Positions 44,585 to 54,447 of a DNA stretch of 64,000 nt are shown piece by piece (the stretch's first letter is position 1; each line of letters begins with the position of its first letter). This DNA comes from Plasmopara viticola. Taxonomy: Eukaryota > Oomycota > Peronosporomycetes > Peronosporales > Peronosporaceae. The notes beneath the pieces are model-generated. The model saw only the letters and a program-made list of their open reading frames with translations. It was not told the origin of the DNA and ran no database searches. The stretch is from the NCBI GenBank assembly GCA_001695595.3, contig MBPM02000149.1, positions 37,718 through 101,717 of the forward strand, written 5' to 3'. A program made the translations under genes and the position numbers.

Positions 44585-45415
44585 ATGGTGGTGAAGCAAT
44601 CTCAGTTTATAACCAAGTTGCTCGAGCGTTTTGGTCAAGTATCTGCTCATGGTCTCCGCAACCCAATGGTGATCGGTCAAGATCTCAGCCCATTCGACAA
44701 GCACGGTGTATGCACAGACAAAAATAAGTACCGCGAACTAATCGGATCAATGCTGTACGTTGCCAATGCCACACGTCCCGACATTGGCTTTGTGCTGTCG
44801 ATTCTCTCTCAGTACCTCGATACGCCGCGTGAGATGCATTGGAATGCTGCGCTACGTGTACTTCACTACCTTAAGGCCGCTGATTCGATCGGCATTTACT
44901 ACACGGCTAAGGGCAAGAATATCGTGACATACTGCGACACGAACTGGGGTGGTGATAAAGAGACGCGACGCTCGACGTCTGGTGTGATCGTGAACATGGC
45001 TGACGGTCCGGTCATTTACAAGAGCAAGCATCAAGCGACCGTCGCGTTATCAACTGCTGAAGCCGAGTACATGGCTCTCGCACTTACCGCTCAAGAAGTA
45101 CTGTGGCCGCGTTTCCTCCTCACAGAGATGGGTGTAAACGTGTCGAGTGCGTCGACGATCTACATGGACAACCAGTCGGCGATTTGTATTGCAACAAACC
45201 ACGGATACACCCCACGCGCCAAGCACATCGACCTCCGAGCTCACTTCGTCCGTGACCATGTCGAGAAGGGCACCATCAAGGTGGATTACGTAACATCGGA
45301 GTCTCAGCAAGCGGATATGTTAACGAAGGCCATTACAACGCCGCGCTTTGTGGAGCTTCGTGACGCATGCGGACTCGTGGACTGTCAAGTTGAGGGGGAG
45401 TGCTACGACCTCTAA
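44585..45415 (+). pseudogene. pol: Copia RT C-terminus and RNase H, separate lineage (fragment)
   Basis: A 276-codon open frame entering at the RT thumb (YRELIGSMLYVANATRPDI), then RNase H with YCDTNWGGD, STAEAEYMAL, MDNQSAICIA and AKHIDLRAHFVRD. All four acidic RNase H positions appear present. It ends with a natural stop after GECYDL next to a purine-rich GTTGAGGGGGAGTG tract. The sequence differs clearly from families A, B and C. The upstream half of the element is missing, so it is a 3' fragment, but its frame is undamaged. Confidence 0.85.
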
Positions 45416-48400
45416 TTAGGTGTCCTACGGTATGTGTCAACTTGACATATAAGAGAATTAATCACATTCTAGAATATCGAGACCGAAGAACACGTGGCTA
45501 CAGTGAGGTAGAGCCGAAAGTTTGCTTTATCCTATGAATTGACTTTCATTTCTGCTCTGCGACAATCAAATTGTTATAATCATGAGACTTTATGAAGTAT
45601 GTTTACACGAGATACCGAGTAAATCTCGAGACATTCGAACAACAACGTGCAAAGATCAACGGGAAGCTCGTCGTCGATACTTATTGACCGAGAGTTGTTA
45701 CGCAGTGGCTGGCTTTACAAGCAGGTGAATGTCATGTACGTATATGAAAAAGAGTCTTTATTGCACAAATGTGAATAAACTTGAATTTTAGTAGGAAAGG
45801 GTGGAAACGACGATATTTTGTACTGATTAAGAGAACGAAGGTAGCAACAAGAGTGTAGTGGGCATCGCTGCAGTAACAATTTTGACAAGCCACGTGGAGA
45901 TGTGCAGTTGCAGGATGGCATGCTGTCTGTACGCTTTCTAGAAATGAAACCAAGCGAGCGCTCTGAGGCAGCTGGTGAGGAATTTTTGTTTGTCTGCTCT
46001 GGATCGAGCGACGACGGTGCGATTACCTGAATCTATTTACTGCAGCATTTGTCAGGCGGTGGAAACAGGACTATCTCGCCTTCTGCATTTTTATTCAGCT
46101 CATTGTCCAATACCAAGCAATTTCAATCGGTGGATGGGTTAAATAGTCACTAGCACGGTCGATGCACGGAGCATTCGCATTGTCGTAGAGCTGCGGCGAG
46201 TGCTGCACACAAGCAAGTCACCGGAGGCAATGGTATTTCAAAAGCTCTATTAGCTCTTTCGATCCACGAAACCCATGTACGAAATTCACGCAACCCTGAA
46301 TACTGAAAGTTTTGATGTTATAATCTTACAAAGATCCTTGATTGTTGCAGCCAACCAACGTTCAAAACTAAAGGTAAAGGCGGTTTTGGCCCTGTATATT
46401 GAGGGGTGCTATAAAAAGTGGGGTATGGCGTGATTAACGAAAACTATAGCGACTCCCTAATAAAAAGGGTGTATAAACACTGTGCGGAGTGCGCCAGTCT
46501 ACTTGAACAGCCAAAGCGACATAAGCAAATTTTATGATTTATTATTATAAAATGGCTCGAGTAAGAGGAACGCAAAGTACTGTGTCAAACCGCGACGAGC
46601 AACATACTAGCACTCGGACAGCTTTCAATGGCACATAAATCAAGAGTCATAATGGACTCGAAGGTTGAAAGTACTGCATAGCTGCAGTCTCTAAAAATCA
46701 TTGATTTGGCTTAAAGCAGCCCTCGGCTTCCGTCTAGTAAGCCGTGCGTCCGATTCTAGTCACAAGGGTGATCGATGCGACCGTGAGAGCCTTTAAATAT
46801 AGAATCGAGAGGTGGAAGCGCAATTAGATGGGTATAAACATATTGCACCAATGCACAATGCTGTAATTCTACAACATATTCACTATCAGAATTTTCGCTC
46901 CCAATTCAGCTTTAAAAACGGTCAACAAAATCTTAAGGGTGATACAGCTGCTTAAGCCGATGCAATGATTAAGATGACTGTCGGCCTACTTGGGACGCTA
47001 TTTATTTCCGATCGTAGTTTAAAGGAATGATGCAAGTGCATCGCATAACAACGAATTACTGTTTTCTATTACTTTAGGAGTAAGACACATTGCTTGATAT
47101 TTTAAGACGGCATTGGACCTCTTGGATTGCCGTTAAGTGGATAAAATGGAGATGATGTGTTTGCTATCATGTAGTAAAGACATTGGATACTCCCCCTTGT
47201 CAAAGCGGCTGCTCAAATTTGTCGCAAGGACGTCTTGTCGTGTAGACCAAATGTAGATGGTTTATGCGACCAATGGTGCGGCATTGGACCTCGCGACAGG
47301 TACAAAGAATCTAACGATCTTGCGTTCTCAAGAATATATACGCGCGTTGTCGGACGATTTTTGGCTCATTCTTGCTCTACCGGCATTCCGTGTAAACGAA
47401 AGCTTTGCAAACATGGATAGCCTCCCTCGAAGATACAAAATTTTCGTCCTTTAAGTACAAACAGACGTTTGGGCTCGATAAGACGAGCAATCCTGCGATG
47501 TATGAGGTAGCGCAGCGTTGGGAAAGCTTCGTCTTAACGATGTGGAGTGAATTCCGTTTGGACTTTCAATCTTTGGTGCAGGAGTCATGGCTGGAGCGAA
47601 CCCAGTCGTCCACTACCGAGCAATGATCGCGTTCACAGTGGCACGCTGTTTGCACACATACGCTTATGCGACTGCGATGCAGCCATTGCGCTCACTGAGT
47701 CATGGTGTGAGTGTGGCAGCTACGTTCTCTGGCGTCGGCAATGCTGTGAGCGCTATTACGGTTTTATTCTGCGCCGCAGATCTAGGCTAGGGAGATGACA
47801 AGGACAATATACAGCCGACGAGTTGCATGTAAAGGGAGAAGCTGCGGTTGTCGTTTCGTGGACAATGTTTTTCAAGTACTTTAATTTCGCACTCACCCAG
47901 TGGTCATATTCGGTAGCAGTGTTGGACGCGTAAAAAGGCATTTGCATCAAATGAGACAATGCTGCAAAACGTTGATGACACGAAACCTGTACGTACAAAA
48001 ATAAGTACACTGATGAGACAGATATTTGCTATCGTTAGCTCATTTAGCCTCATAAAAACATATGCTTGCGTCGCACCCATTTTGCTTTTTTTCTACCGTG
48101 CGGCTGCTGGGTGGTCGATATCGTTCCATTGCATACACAAAGACTGCTCTTTGGTGTTACTTGGATTTCCGTTTTGTGGATACTATTGAGAAGATGGGTC
48201 TGCCATGAGGTAGTAGAGACAAAGAATACTGCTCACATTTGTCGCGTGGACGTCTTGTCGTGTGGACCATATGTAGATGGTTTTTGCGTTCAATGGTGCG
48301 GCATTGGACCTCGCGACAGGTACGAAGCAAGTAACGAACTTGCGTTATCAATGATATACTACCGGCATTTCATGTAAACAAAAGCCTTGCAAACATGGAT

Positions 48401-48550
48401 AGCCTACCAAAAATTCAATAAGCCTTTTTTCTTTCGCTCTCATGTGGTCGTTACCCGTCCGAGGTGGCAAATTATCTAAGTAAATACGGCTTCTGCAGCT
48501 CAAGCACGACCAGGAGCTCACTATTCTTTTTGCACTGCAAGTGGTGAAGC

Positions 48551-48721
48551 ATGCGTCGATCGTGCGTTTTCGTCCTCATTCTAGCTACATTACTCGCCAC
48601 TGGCCACGGTGAATTAAAAAAAAAGGCTGTTGCTAGCTCACATCCCTTACCGCCAGGACATCCTATCATTCGCACTGGTCCCGAGGACCCTAATAATCGT
48701 GGTTCCCGAGCTCATGGATGA
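48551..48721 (+). CDS. Small secreted Pro/Gly-rich peptide, hypothetical
   Basis: 56 residues from ATG 48551. The signal peptide is MRRSCVFVLILATLLATGHG, followed by ELKKK and an AVASSHPLPPGHP stretch, and it ends with DPNNRGSRAHG. It is the paralogue of 7120-7305, with the same conserved leader immediately upstream. There are no Cys residues in the mature part. Secretion is well supported by the signal; the role is unknown. Confidence 0.5.
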   Translation: MRRSCVFVLILATLLATGHGELKKKAVASSHPLPPGHPIIRTGPEDPNNRGSRAHG

Positions 48722-48889
48722 CAAGTCGGGGATTAAGCGTCGTGGAATGCACCTTTAAAACCATCCAGGCAAGACAAGTTGACTCATTGAAAGCCAAAGC
48801 TAAAGAGAAACCAAAGCCGAAATTTCGTACTGCTTTAGTAACAAAAACAATATATTGTACCTCCAAGTTAGTTTACTCATTCAAATCAT

Positions 48890-48995
48890 TTGCTTTGTTT
48901 TTTTGATGGAGAAAAATAGTGCGGTCTGAGATATAATTTCGTCTACCAAGCACAATTTTGATGTTATCGATCGCTGCTAACGAAAGTATGCCACG
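48890..48995 (-). repeat. Dispersed repeat D, minus orientation
   Basis: It includes GTGCGGTCTGAGATA and CTACCAAGCACAATTTTGAT. Confidence 0.6.
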
Positions 48996-49059
48996 TGCTT
49001 TTGAACTTTCCGTTAGCGCTTGATCGGGTAAAACTCATTAACAAATGAGTAGCCAGAGG

Positions 49060-49210
49060 TTCAGGCGCACATGAAGCCCGTCTTGTGTATCTAGCCAAAG
49101 GAGCGAGACCCCAATAGCACTTAAACGTAGCTTGAGCAATGCCTCGGTCAAGTTCGCTCTTTGAGTATGGTAAGTAGCGATCAAAGGGCCGTTTCGCAAA
49201 GAAATCGACG
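49060..49210 (-). pseudogene. Relic of the unknown gene
   Basis: It matches 51750-51890 (minus), around the AIGVSLL and Gly-Leu-X-Val-Arg segments, with indels. Confidence 0.45.
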
Positions 49211-49879
49211 CTACTCCTTGCGTATTGAGGTAGGATCTGCTTGAATTCTCGACAAGGCTAAGGCAGTCAGGTACGAAACACTCATGCTAGTACAAAACTG
49301 CTTTTCACGATAAATTAACAAATTTCTTCGAGTAATTGTGACAAATTTTGCTTTATCATGTAAACGAACCGCAAGTGGTCTGGTGAGAGTATACGAAATG
49401 CACGGGCCATGCCACCCGCCAGTACTCGCACGGGAAAATGACGCACTATGTATTCAATACCGCGGCATTCCGCATACACCAATAACGTTGATTAAAAGTA
49501 ATAGCATGTCAGTGTATGTCACATTACAAGTTGTTACCGCCCGTCTCAATGTTGTACTTGCACGCCTGTATGTAGATGTGTGATCTTGTCGATCTTGTTA
49601 AGCGCAAAGAATCACGGGGATGGATTTGTCGTATCTTGATTCGCTCACTGCTCGACAACTTTTGACGTCGAAGGGTGCTAACATTTGCAAAAGTTAAACA
49701 CCACGGACATATTTGCATGATAGTCATCTTATGAGTCAAACTTTGCATCATTTCTCAAACCTCACGTCAACGAAATTCTTGAAAAGTAGGGTGGTTCAGG
49801 AGTTCGAAAGGCAGCAAGGCATGTGCGCCTGGACCTCTGAGAAACTAATTTCTAAACCGAGCGAAAAGTCCCATTATAC

Positions 49880-50160
49880 GTAACATACTTTCGTTAGCAG
49901 CGATCGATAGTATCAAGAATTGTGCTTGGTAGCTTCAATAATCAGATGGAAATGTTTCTTGAACAAATTCATTCTGAGACCGCTAGATTTTTCTTCATGG
50001 AAAATGAAATACAAGCCATCATTTTCACGGACTAAAAGTCCAACCATACGTGGCATACTTTTGTTAGCAGCGATCAATAACATCAAACATTGTGCTTGGT
50101 AGATGGAATTGTTTCTTGCAAGAATTGAATCTCAGACCGCAATATTTTTCTCCATGAAAG
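49880..50160 (+). repeat. Two copies of dispersed repeat D
   Basis: Blocks at 49880-49995 and 50045-50160 each start with a CATACTTTYGTTAGCAGCGA stretch and end with TCTGAGACCGC or TCTCAGACCGC. Confidence 0.6.
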
Positions 50161-50269
50161 TCAAAACACCTCTTTGGATGTGAAAGCGGACTTAGGAGAA
50201 AAATGTAGTAGTCTTGTTACTTAAATAGTAACTGGACATGCATTTCCATTTAACCTCTTACCCCATTGC

Positions 50270-50660
50270 AGAATATAGGCTTCAGACGATATCTGTGTAG
50301 ATTGGCGGTTTGTCGGTTGAAGGCATCTCTGATCTTGTTGTACTTCTTCATAAATATACCCACAGGTAAAAGAAATTGTTATTTATCGGCTTTGGTACAG
50401 CAGCAATTCTCTCAAATCCTTTGGCTATCAATGAGTTAACATGTCTCGCTGGCATGCCAAATTGTCAGTTTTCGCGATTGGCTTGCAAGTAACACGCCCT
50501 CTCTTCAGCTGCGGTAGTTTTCTCTCGGAGTTTACTTCGAAGGCGCAAGAGCCTCGACTGACGCTCACGGTACGTGACTGTTCGTGCTGGTCGTAGACTG
50601 TCACCAAACCACTTGCAGCTGGTGAGCAAAGTTAGCTGCCCATCAGACTTGAAAAGCAAA
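50270..50660 (-). pseudogene. RxLR-EER-like effector relic, copy U5
   Basis: The best preserved subtype 1 copy. The minus-strand frame keeps QSRLLRLRSKLR, TTAAEERA and YLQANREN before a stop, then in frame QFGMPARHVNSLIAKGFERI and AAVPKPI to the LWVYL region. No ATG is in frame upstream, and the signal peptide region is replaced as in U2. Confidence 0.45.
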
Positions 50661-50684
50661 TCGTTATTATATTAGGGGAATCGT

Positions 50685-51070
50685 TAAACTGCCGGTGTCC
50701 TTTTGGTAAACTGCCGGTACCCCTTGATTTAAGCCAATGAGATTAGTTCATTCTATCAATGGGAGCAGTCTATTTTTGTTAATGAACACAGTGTTTTTTC
50801 AACCAATAAAAAGAGAAAGCATTACCCATCCGGCACTCCATTTTGTCAACTGCCGGTACTCCTTGTTTTTTAACTGTAGATCTCTGAGTCAACTGTAGCA
50901 AACAAATGAATTTGGGTAGGTGATCGGTGAGGAATAAAATCGGCAAAAGCGAAACGAGTTCGGAACCAGCGTCCGCTACGTTGGTGGGATCTCAGGGATC
51001 TCCTTGTACATGTTGTGTAGGAATTGGAGCAGTCTTCGTGGAGATATGCGACCTCGAAGAGGCCATGCGA
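50685..51070. other. Intergenic with iterated AACTGCCGGT motif
   Basis: TAAACTGCCGGTGTCCTT (50693), TAAACTGCCGGTACCCCTT (50709) and CAACTGCCGGTACTCCTT (50849) occur as direct iterations. No ORF was recognised. The motif could be part of a terminal repeat of an unidentified DNA transposon. Confidence 0.4.
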
Positions 51071-51072
51071 AC

Positions 51073-51414
51073 CTATGATTGACATGCCTGCCAGTTAAAA
51101 GATATCATTTTTTCGAGAGTCACCATTAAATTAGGCAACATTTGTGGATGACACGTAGAATACTGCCTACGAGACATCAAGAGTCTGCTTCCGTCGATTC
51201 TAAAGGCTGCTGAACTTTGCCTAGAGCTGACTGTCTGAAGCCCACCCTCACTGTACGTGGAGCGATACACAGCGAGCGCATGCTTTGGTTTTGTGGTTGG
51301 TTCACGGCCGAGCAACGATTTGCAAAACGCATCTGCAGCTCTAGGACGCACTGAATTCTGCTCACTTGATGAACTAGGCACGATCGAAGTCGGAGCGCGT
51401 GGCTTGACACTCAT
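51073..51414 (-). pseudogene. Unknown protein, C-terminal part
   Basis: 113 codons, Ser, Arg and Gln rich (APTSIVPSSSSEQNSVRP, then KHALAVYRSTYSEGG). Its ATG overlaps the stop of 51411-51866 as ATGA. Since both frames look coding and lie end to end, they are more likely one gene split by a frameshift than two genes. Not recognised. Confidence 0.4.
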
Positions 51415-51866
51415 TCGAGACTTTGCGATTTCTTGTCGGATTGCGTTATGTCGAGATACTCATCGACATCATCAGGGTTGATGTCATCGTAATCGTTGGG
51501 GGCTCGATAGTCTTCTTCAAGTGGGATGGCGTCGCTGGTGCAATTTGATTGCGAGGCGAGCCCCTGATAACTAAGAAGTCTCAAAACATCGCCAGGTTTT
51601 TCGAGAGACGTGAATATGGGTGTGAGCTCAGGAAGCGGTACCGGCAAGTAGTACTTTCTTTCCTGGCCAGATATTGGCTTGAGCTTGAGTGGTGACTCAA
51701 AGAGGTCGCCATTCACGTAGTCGACACACGAGCGTCCTGGGCGCAGGCGCACACGAAGCCCGTCGTGTGTATTAATCCAAAGGAGCGAGACTCCAATAGC
51801 ACTTTGCCGTAGCTCGAGCAATGACTCGGTCAAGTGTACTTTTGAAGTATGGTAAGTAGCGATCAA
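51411..51866 (-). CDS. Unknown protein, N-terminal/central part
   Basis: 151 codons. It starts with an LIATYHTSKVHLTESLLELR stretch, then AIGVSLLWINTHDGLRVRLR, a middle with YYLPVPLPELTPIF, and an acidic end (DDINPDDVDEYLDI). The composition is clearly protein-like. Fragments of the same gene occur at 5690, 6660, 49060 and 53400, always close to an effector relic. Upstream (51867-52174) another frame seems to continue the N-terminus (VSYLTASALPKIQTD), so the true start may be further 5' and disrupted. No family was recognised. Confidence 0.4.
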   Translation of the reverse strand: MIATYHTSKVHLTESLLELRQSAIGVSLLWINTHDGLRVRLRPGRSCVDYVNGDLFESPLKLKPISGQERKYYLPVPLPELTPIFTSLEKPGDVLRLLSYQGLASQSNCTSDAIPLEEDYRAPNDYDDINPDDVDEYLDITQSDKKSQSLE

Positions 51867-52174
51867 ACGGCCGTTTTGCAGTGAAATTGACGCTGCTCCT
51901 TGCGAATTGAGGTAGGATCTGTTTGAATTTTCGGCAAGGCGGAGGCAGTCAGGTACGAAACACCCGATTTAAGTCTTGCTCGTACCAAATTGCTTTTTAC
52001 GTCTAATGAACAGATTATTCCGATAAATTGTGACAAACTTTGCTTTATAATGTAAACGAATCGCAAGTGGTTTGCTGAGAGTATACGAGTTGCACGGGCA
52101 TTGCCACCGGCCAGTAATCGCACGCTAGAATGACGAACTATGTATTCAATACCGCGGCATACCACATACATCAA
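51867..52174 (-). pseudogene. Possible upstream part of the unknown protein
   Basis: A 103-codon open stretch whose last third resembles the region before the ATYH segment in other relics (6590-6650 and 53360-53430). It joins the next ORF only through a frameshift. Confidence 0.25.
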
Positions 52175-52564
52175 TCACGTTAATCAAAAGTAATAGCACG
52201 TCACCGTATGTCATATTACTAGTGTGACATCGCCCGTCTCAATGTTGTACTTGCACGCCTGCATGTAAATATTGTCGTTCATGTTAAGCGCAAGGAATCA
52301 CGGAGATGGACTTGTCGTCACTTGGTTCGCTCACTGCTCGACAATTTTTGACGTCGAAGGGTTCTAGCATTTGCAAGATTAAACACCACGGGCACATTTG
52401 CACGACAGTCGTTTTATGAGTCCAACTTTGTAAAATTTCTTGAGCCTCAACAAACGAAATCTTTAGAAAGTAGGGTGGTTCAGGAACTCGAAAGGCAGTA
52501 AAACATGTGCGCCTGGACCACTGGTACTATTTTTTCGATGAGCTTTACCCGAACTAAAAGTCCG

Positions 52565-52680
52565 ACCATACGTGGCATACTTTCGTTAGCAGCGGTCGAT
52601 AACATCAAAAATTGTGCTTTGTAGATGGAATTGAATTGGATCTCAGACTGCAATATTTTTCTCCATGGAAGTCAAATGCA
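52565..52680 (+). repeat. Dispersed repeat D
   Basis: It runs from CGTGGCATACTTTCGTTAGC to TTCTCCATGG. Confidence 0.6.
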
Positions 52681-52699
52681 TTTCCATTTTTAACCTCTT

Positions 52700-53130
52700 A
52701 CCCCATTGCAGTAGATAGACGATATCTGTGTAGATTGGCGGTTTGTTGGCTGAAGGCATCTCTTATTTTGTTATACTTCTTCATAAATATGCCCACAGGT
52801 AAAAGTAATTGTCATTTATCGGCTTTGGTACAGCAGCAATTCTCTCAGATCCTTTGGCTATCAGAGTTAACATGTCTCGCTGGCATGCCAAATTGTCAAT
52901 TTTCGCGATTGGCTTGCATGTAATACGCCCTCTCTTCAGCTGAGGCAGTTTTCTCTCGGAGTTTACTTCGAAGGCGCAAGAGCCTCGACTGACGCTCACG
53001 GTACGTGACTGTTCGTGCTGGTCGTAGACTGTCACCAAACCACTTGCAGATCGTTTGCATTATAGAGCAAAGTTGGCTGCCCATCAGACTTGAAAAGCAG
53101 ATCGTTATTATATTAGCATGACTTATTAGC
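52700..53130 (-). pseudogene. RxLR-EER-like effector relic, copy U6
   Basis: The minus-strand frame gives QSRLLRLRSKLR and SAEERAYYMQANREN before a stop. In the adjacent frame 53038-52781 reads through the C-terminal domain (CKPIAKIDN, GSERIAAVPKPI). No signal peptide is visible. Confidence 0.45.
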
Positions 53131-53290
53131 ATGACTAATATATAAACAAATTGCTTTTTAGTCTTCGTTAAGCATTGTATTGTATTGTATTACGTTATCG
53201 CGTTGACAAGTTATGCACGTGCTAGGCTCTATGGCATATGGTACGGTATGTCTAAAATAATTACAAATTGCTTATAGTCAGCTAACTTTA

Positions 53291-53369
53291 AGGCTAACGC
53301 ACTCAAGTATGACATACTCGTTTAAAACTCGTTTAAAACGGGCATATCATACTTGAGTGCGCTAGCCTT
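53291..53369. repeat. Imperfect hairpin with 24-27 bp arms
   Basis: GGCTAACGCACTCAAGTATG and its near reverse complement CATACTTGAGTGCGCTAGCC flank a core of two TCGTTTAAAAC iterations. There are only two mismatches in the arms. A decayed copy lies at 5875-5960. Confidence 0.8.
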
Positions 53370-53389
53370 GTCAAAAATAGAAACAGAGT

Positions 53390-53690
53390 CTCTAATATAC
53401 ACAAGGAGCAGCGTTGACTTCACTGCAAAACGGCCTTTTGATTGAACCCACTATACTTTGCAAGCTTGACTTAATTTATTGCTCGAGCTAGGATAGATTG
53501 CTATTAATGTCTCGCTTCGTTGGCTCGACACAATGAAAGGGCTTCATGTGCGCCTGGATTTATGGACGCCAATTCTATATAAGTGCTACTTGAACAAGCA
53601 CTAGCGAGAAATACAATGAATGCAAGCTATACTTTCGTTGGCAGCGACCGATAATACCAAGAAGGTATGGTGCATTCTATCAATTGTTTC
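53390..53690 (+). pseudogene. Relic of the unknown gene with adjacent repeat D
   Basis: 53400-53580 aligns with the start of 51411-51866 in several frames. 53600-53690 resembles repeat D. The arrangement mirrors 5540-5860. Confidence 0.4.
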
Positions 53691-54046
53691 TTAGAAGAAA
53701 TTGGTTTTGAAATAAAGGATCAAAGTATTTAAGTAACTAAAACCGACCGTCGAAGCCATCGCTGATTTGTGTCAATTCTTCATGAGTCCATAAGCCCACA
53801 AACAAACAGGTTATATGGTGTTTTTGTATTTGGTAATGCATTAATTCTCTTCGATCCTCTCACTTTCAAAGTGTTTATTTTTCTTGTTCGCGCTTCATGG
53901 GGCAAAGACTTTATTTTCGTGATTGGCTTACTATAGAGCCCATTAATTACAATGGGCGAAGCCACCCTTTCTTCAGCTGCAGCAATTTCCTCTTGAAATT
54001 TAGTTCGAAGACTTGAGAGCCTTGACTGGCGTCCACGGTACCATGA
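53690..54046 (-). pseudogene. RxLR-EER-like effector relic, copy U7
   Basis: The longest undisturbed stretch of the family. In one minus-strand frame it has RQSRLSSLRTKFQEE, AAAEERV, then SKPITKIKSLPHEARTRK, KVRGSKRINALP and a natural-looking stop after CGLMDS. The RxLR position is degenerate (SSLR) while EER is intact. The signal peptide has been cut off at 54046, where palindrome III starts. Confidence 0.5.
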
Positions 54047-54179
54047 CTATCGACAATGCTGTGACGCAAAGGTTGCATGAGCTATTTTTTACAATTCATT
54101 TCCAACGAATAGAGTGACAAAGAAAACGAAGACAGCTTTTAAATAGTACAAGCTCAGTACGCCGTCAGCTATTGAGTTG
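54047..54179 (+). repeat. Left outer flank of palindrome III
   Basis: It matches 29465-29587 (and 39642-39766 inverted), starting ATCGACAATGCTGTGACG and ending CGCCGTCAGC. Beyond 54046 the similarity stops, which marks a recombination junction. Confidence 0.85.
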
Positions 54180-54434
54180 GACCGCTTGGTTGGAAGCAAA
54201 TTGTGAAGTGAATATATATATTGGTCCTTAGTTCGCAAACTGCTTGCTACCTCTAAGCCACTCATTCCATATACTAGATAAACTATACCGGCCACATGGT
54301 TTATCTAGACCAATGAAAACCTTTCGAACCTTTTTAAGGCTTCTAGAAGCGTTTGGAAGCTTCTCCTGTGATGTCACACCGTGAAGTCATGACTATATCA
54401 AAGTATACGTAATCATACAAGCGTAATACCAACA
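54180..54434 (-). repeat. 3' LTR of C3
   Basis: It lacks about 20 bp near the TGTTGGTATTAC end compared with the other LTRs. The 3' LTR of C4 has the same loss. Confidence 0.9.
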
Positions 54435-54447
54435 CTCCTACGCACCG

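Larger units (their letters stand above)
45585..49000 (+). repeat. Low-copy repeat R, copy R3
   Basis: It matches R2 directly and R1 in reverse complement. It starts abruptly at GAGACTTTATGAAGTATG, so the 5' part with the acidic-protein ORF is missing. It contains the block starting GACGTCTTGTCGTGTGGACC twice (47228 and 48248) and preserves the sequence that B1 interrupts in R2 (after TTTGCTATCGTTAG, 48040). Confidence 0.75.
49230..50680 (+). repeat. Tandem duplication unit 1 (partner 51900-53130)
   Basis: The two units share order and sequence: a region with TCAATACCGCGGCATWCC, a block with GCTCGACAAYTTTTGACGTC, repeat D (twice in unit 1, once in unit 2), and an effector relic on the minus strand. 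Confidence 0.7.
51900..53130 (+). repeat. Tandem duplication unit 2 (partner 49230-50680)
   Basis: See unit 1. It lacks the second D copy and about 90 bp near the effector relic. Confidence 0.7.
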
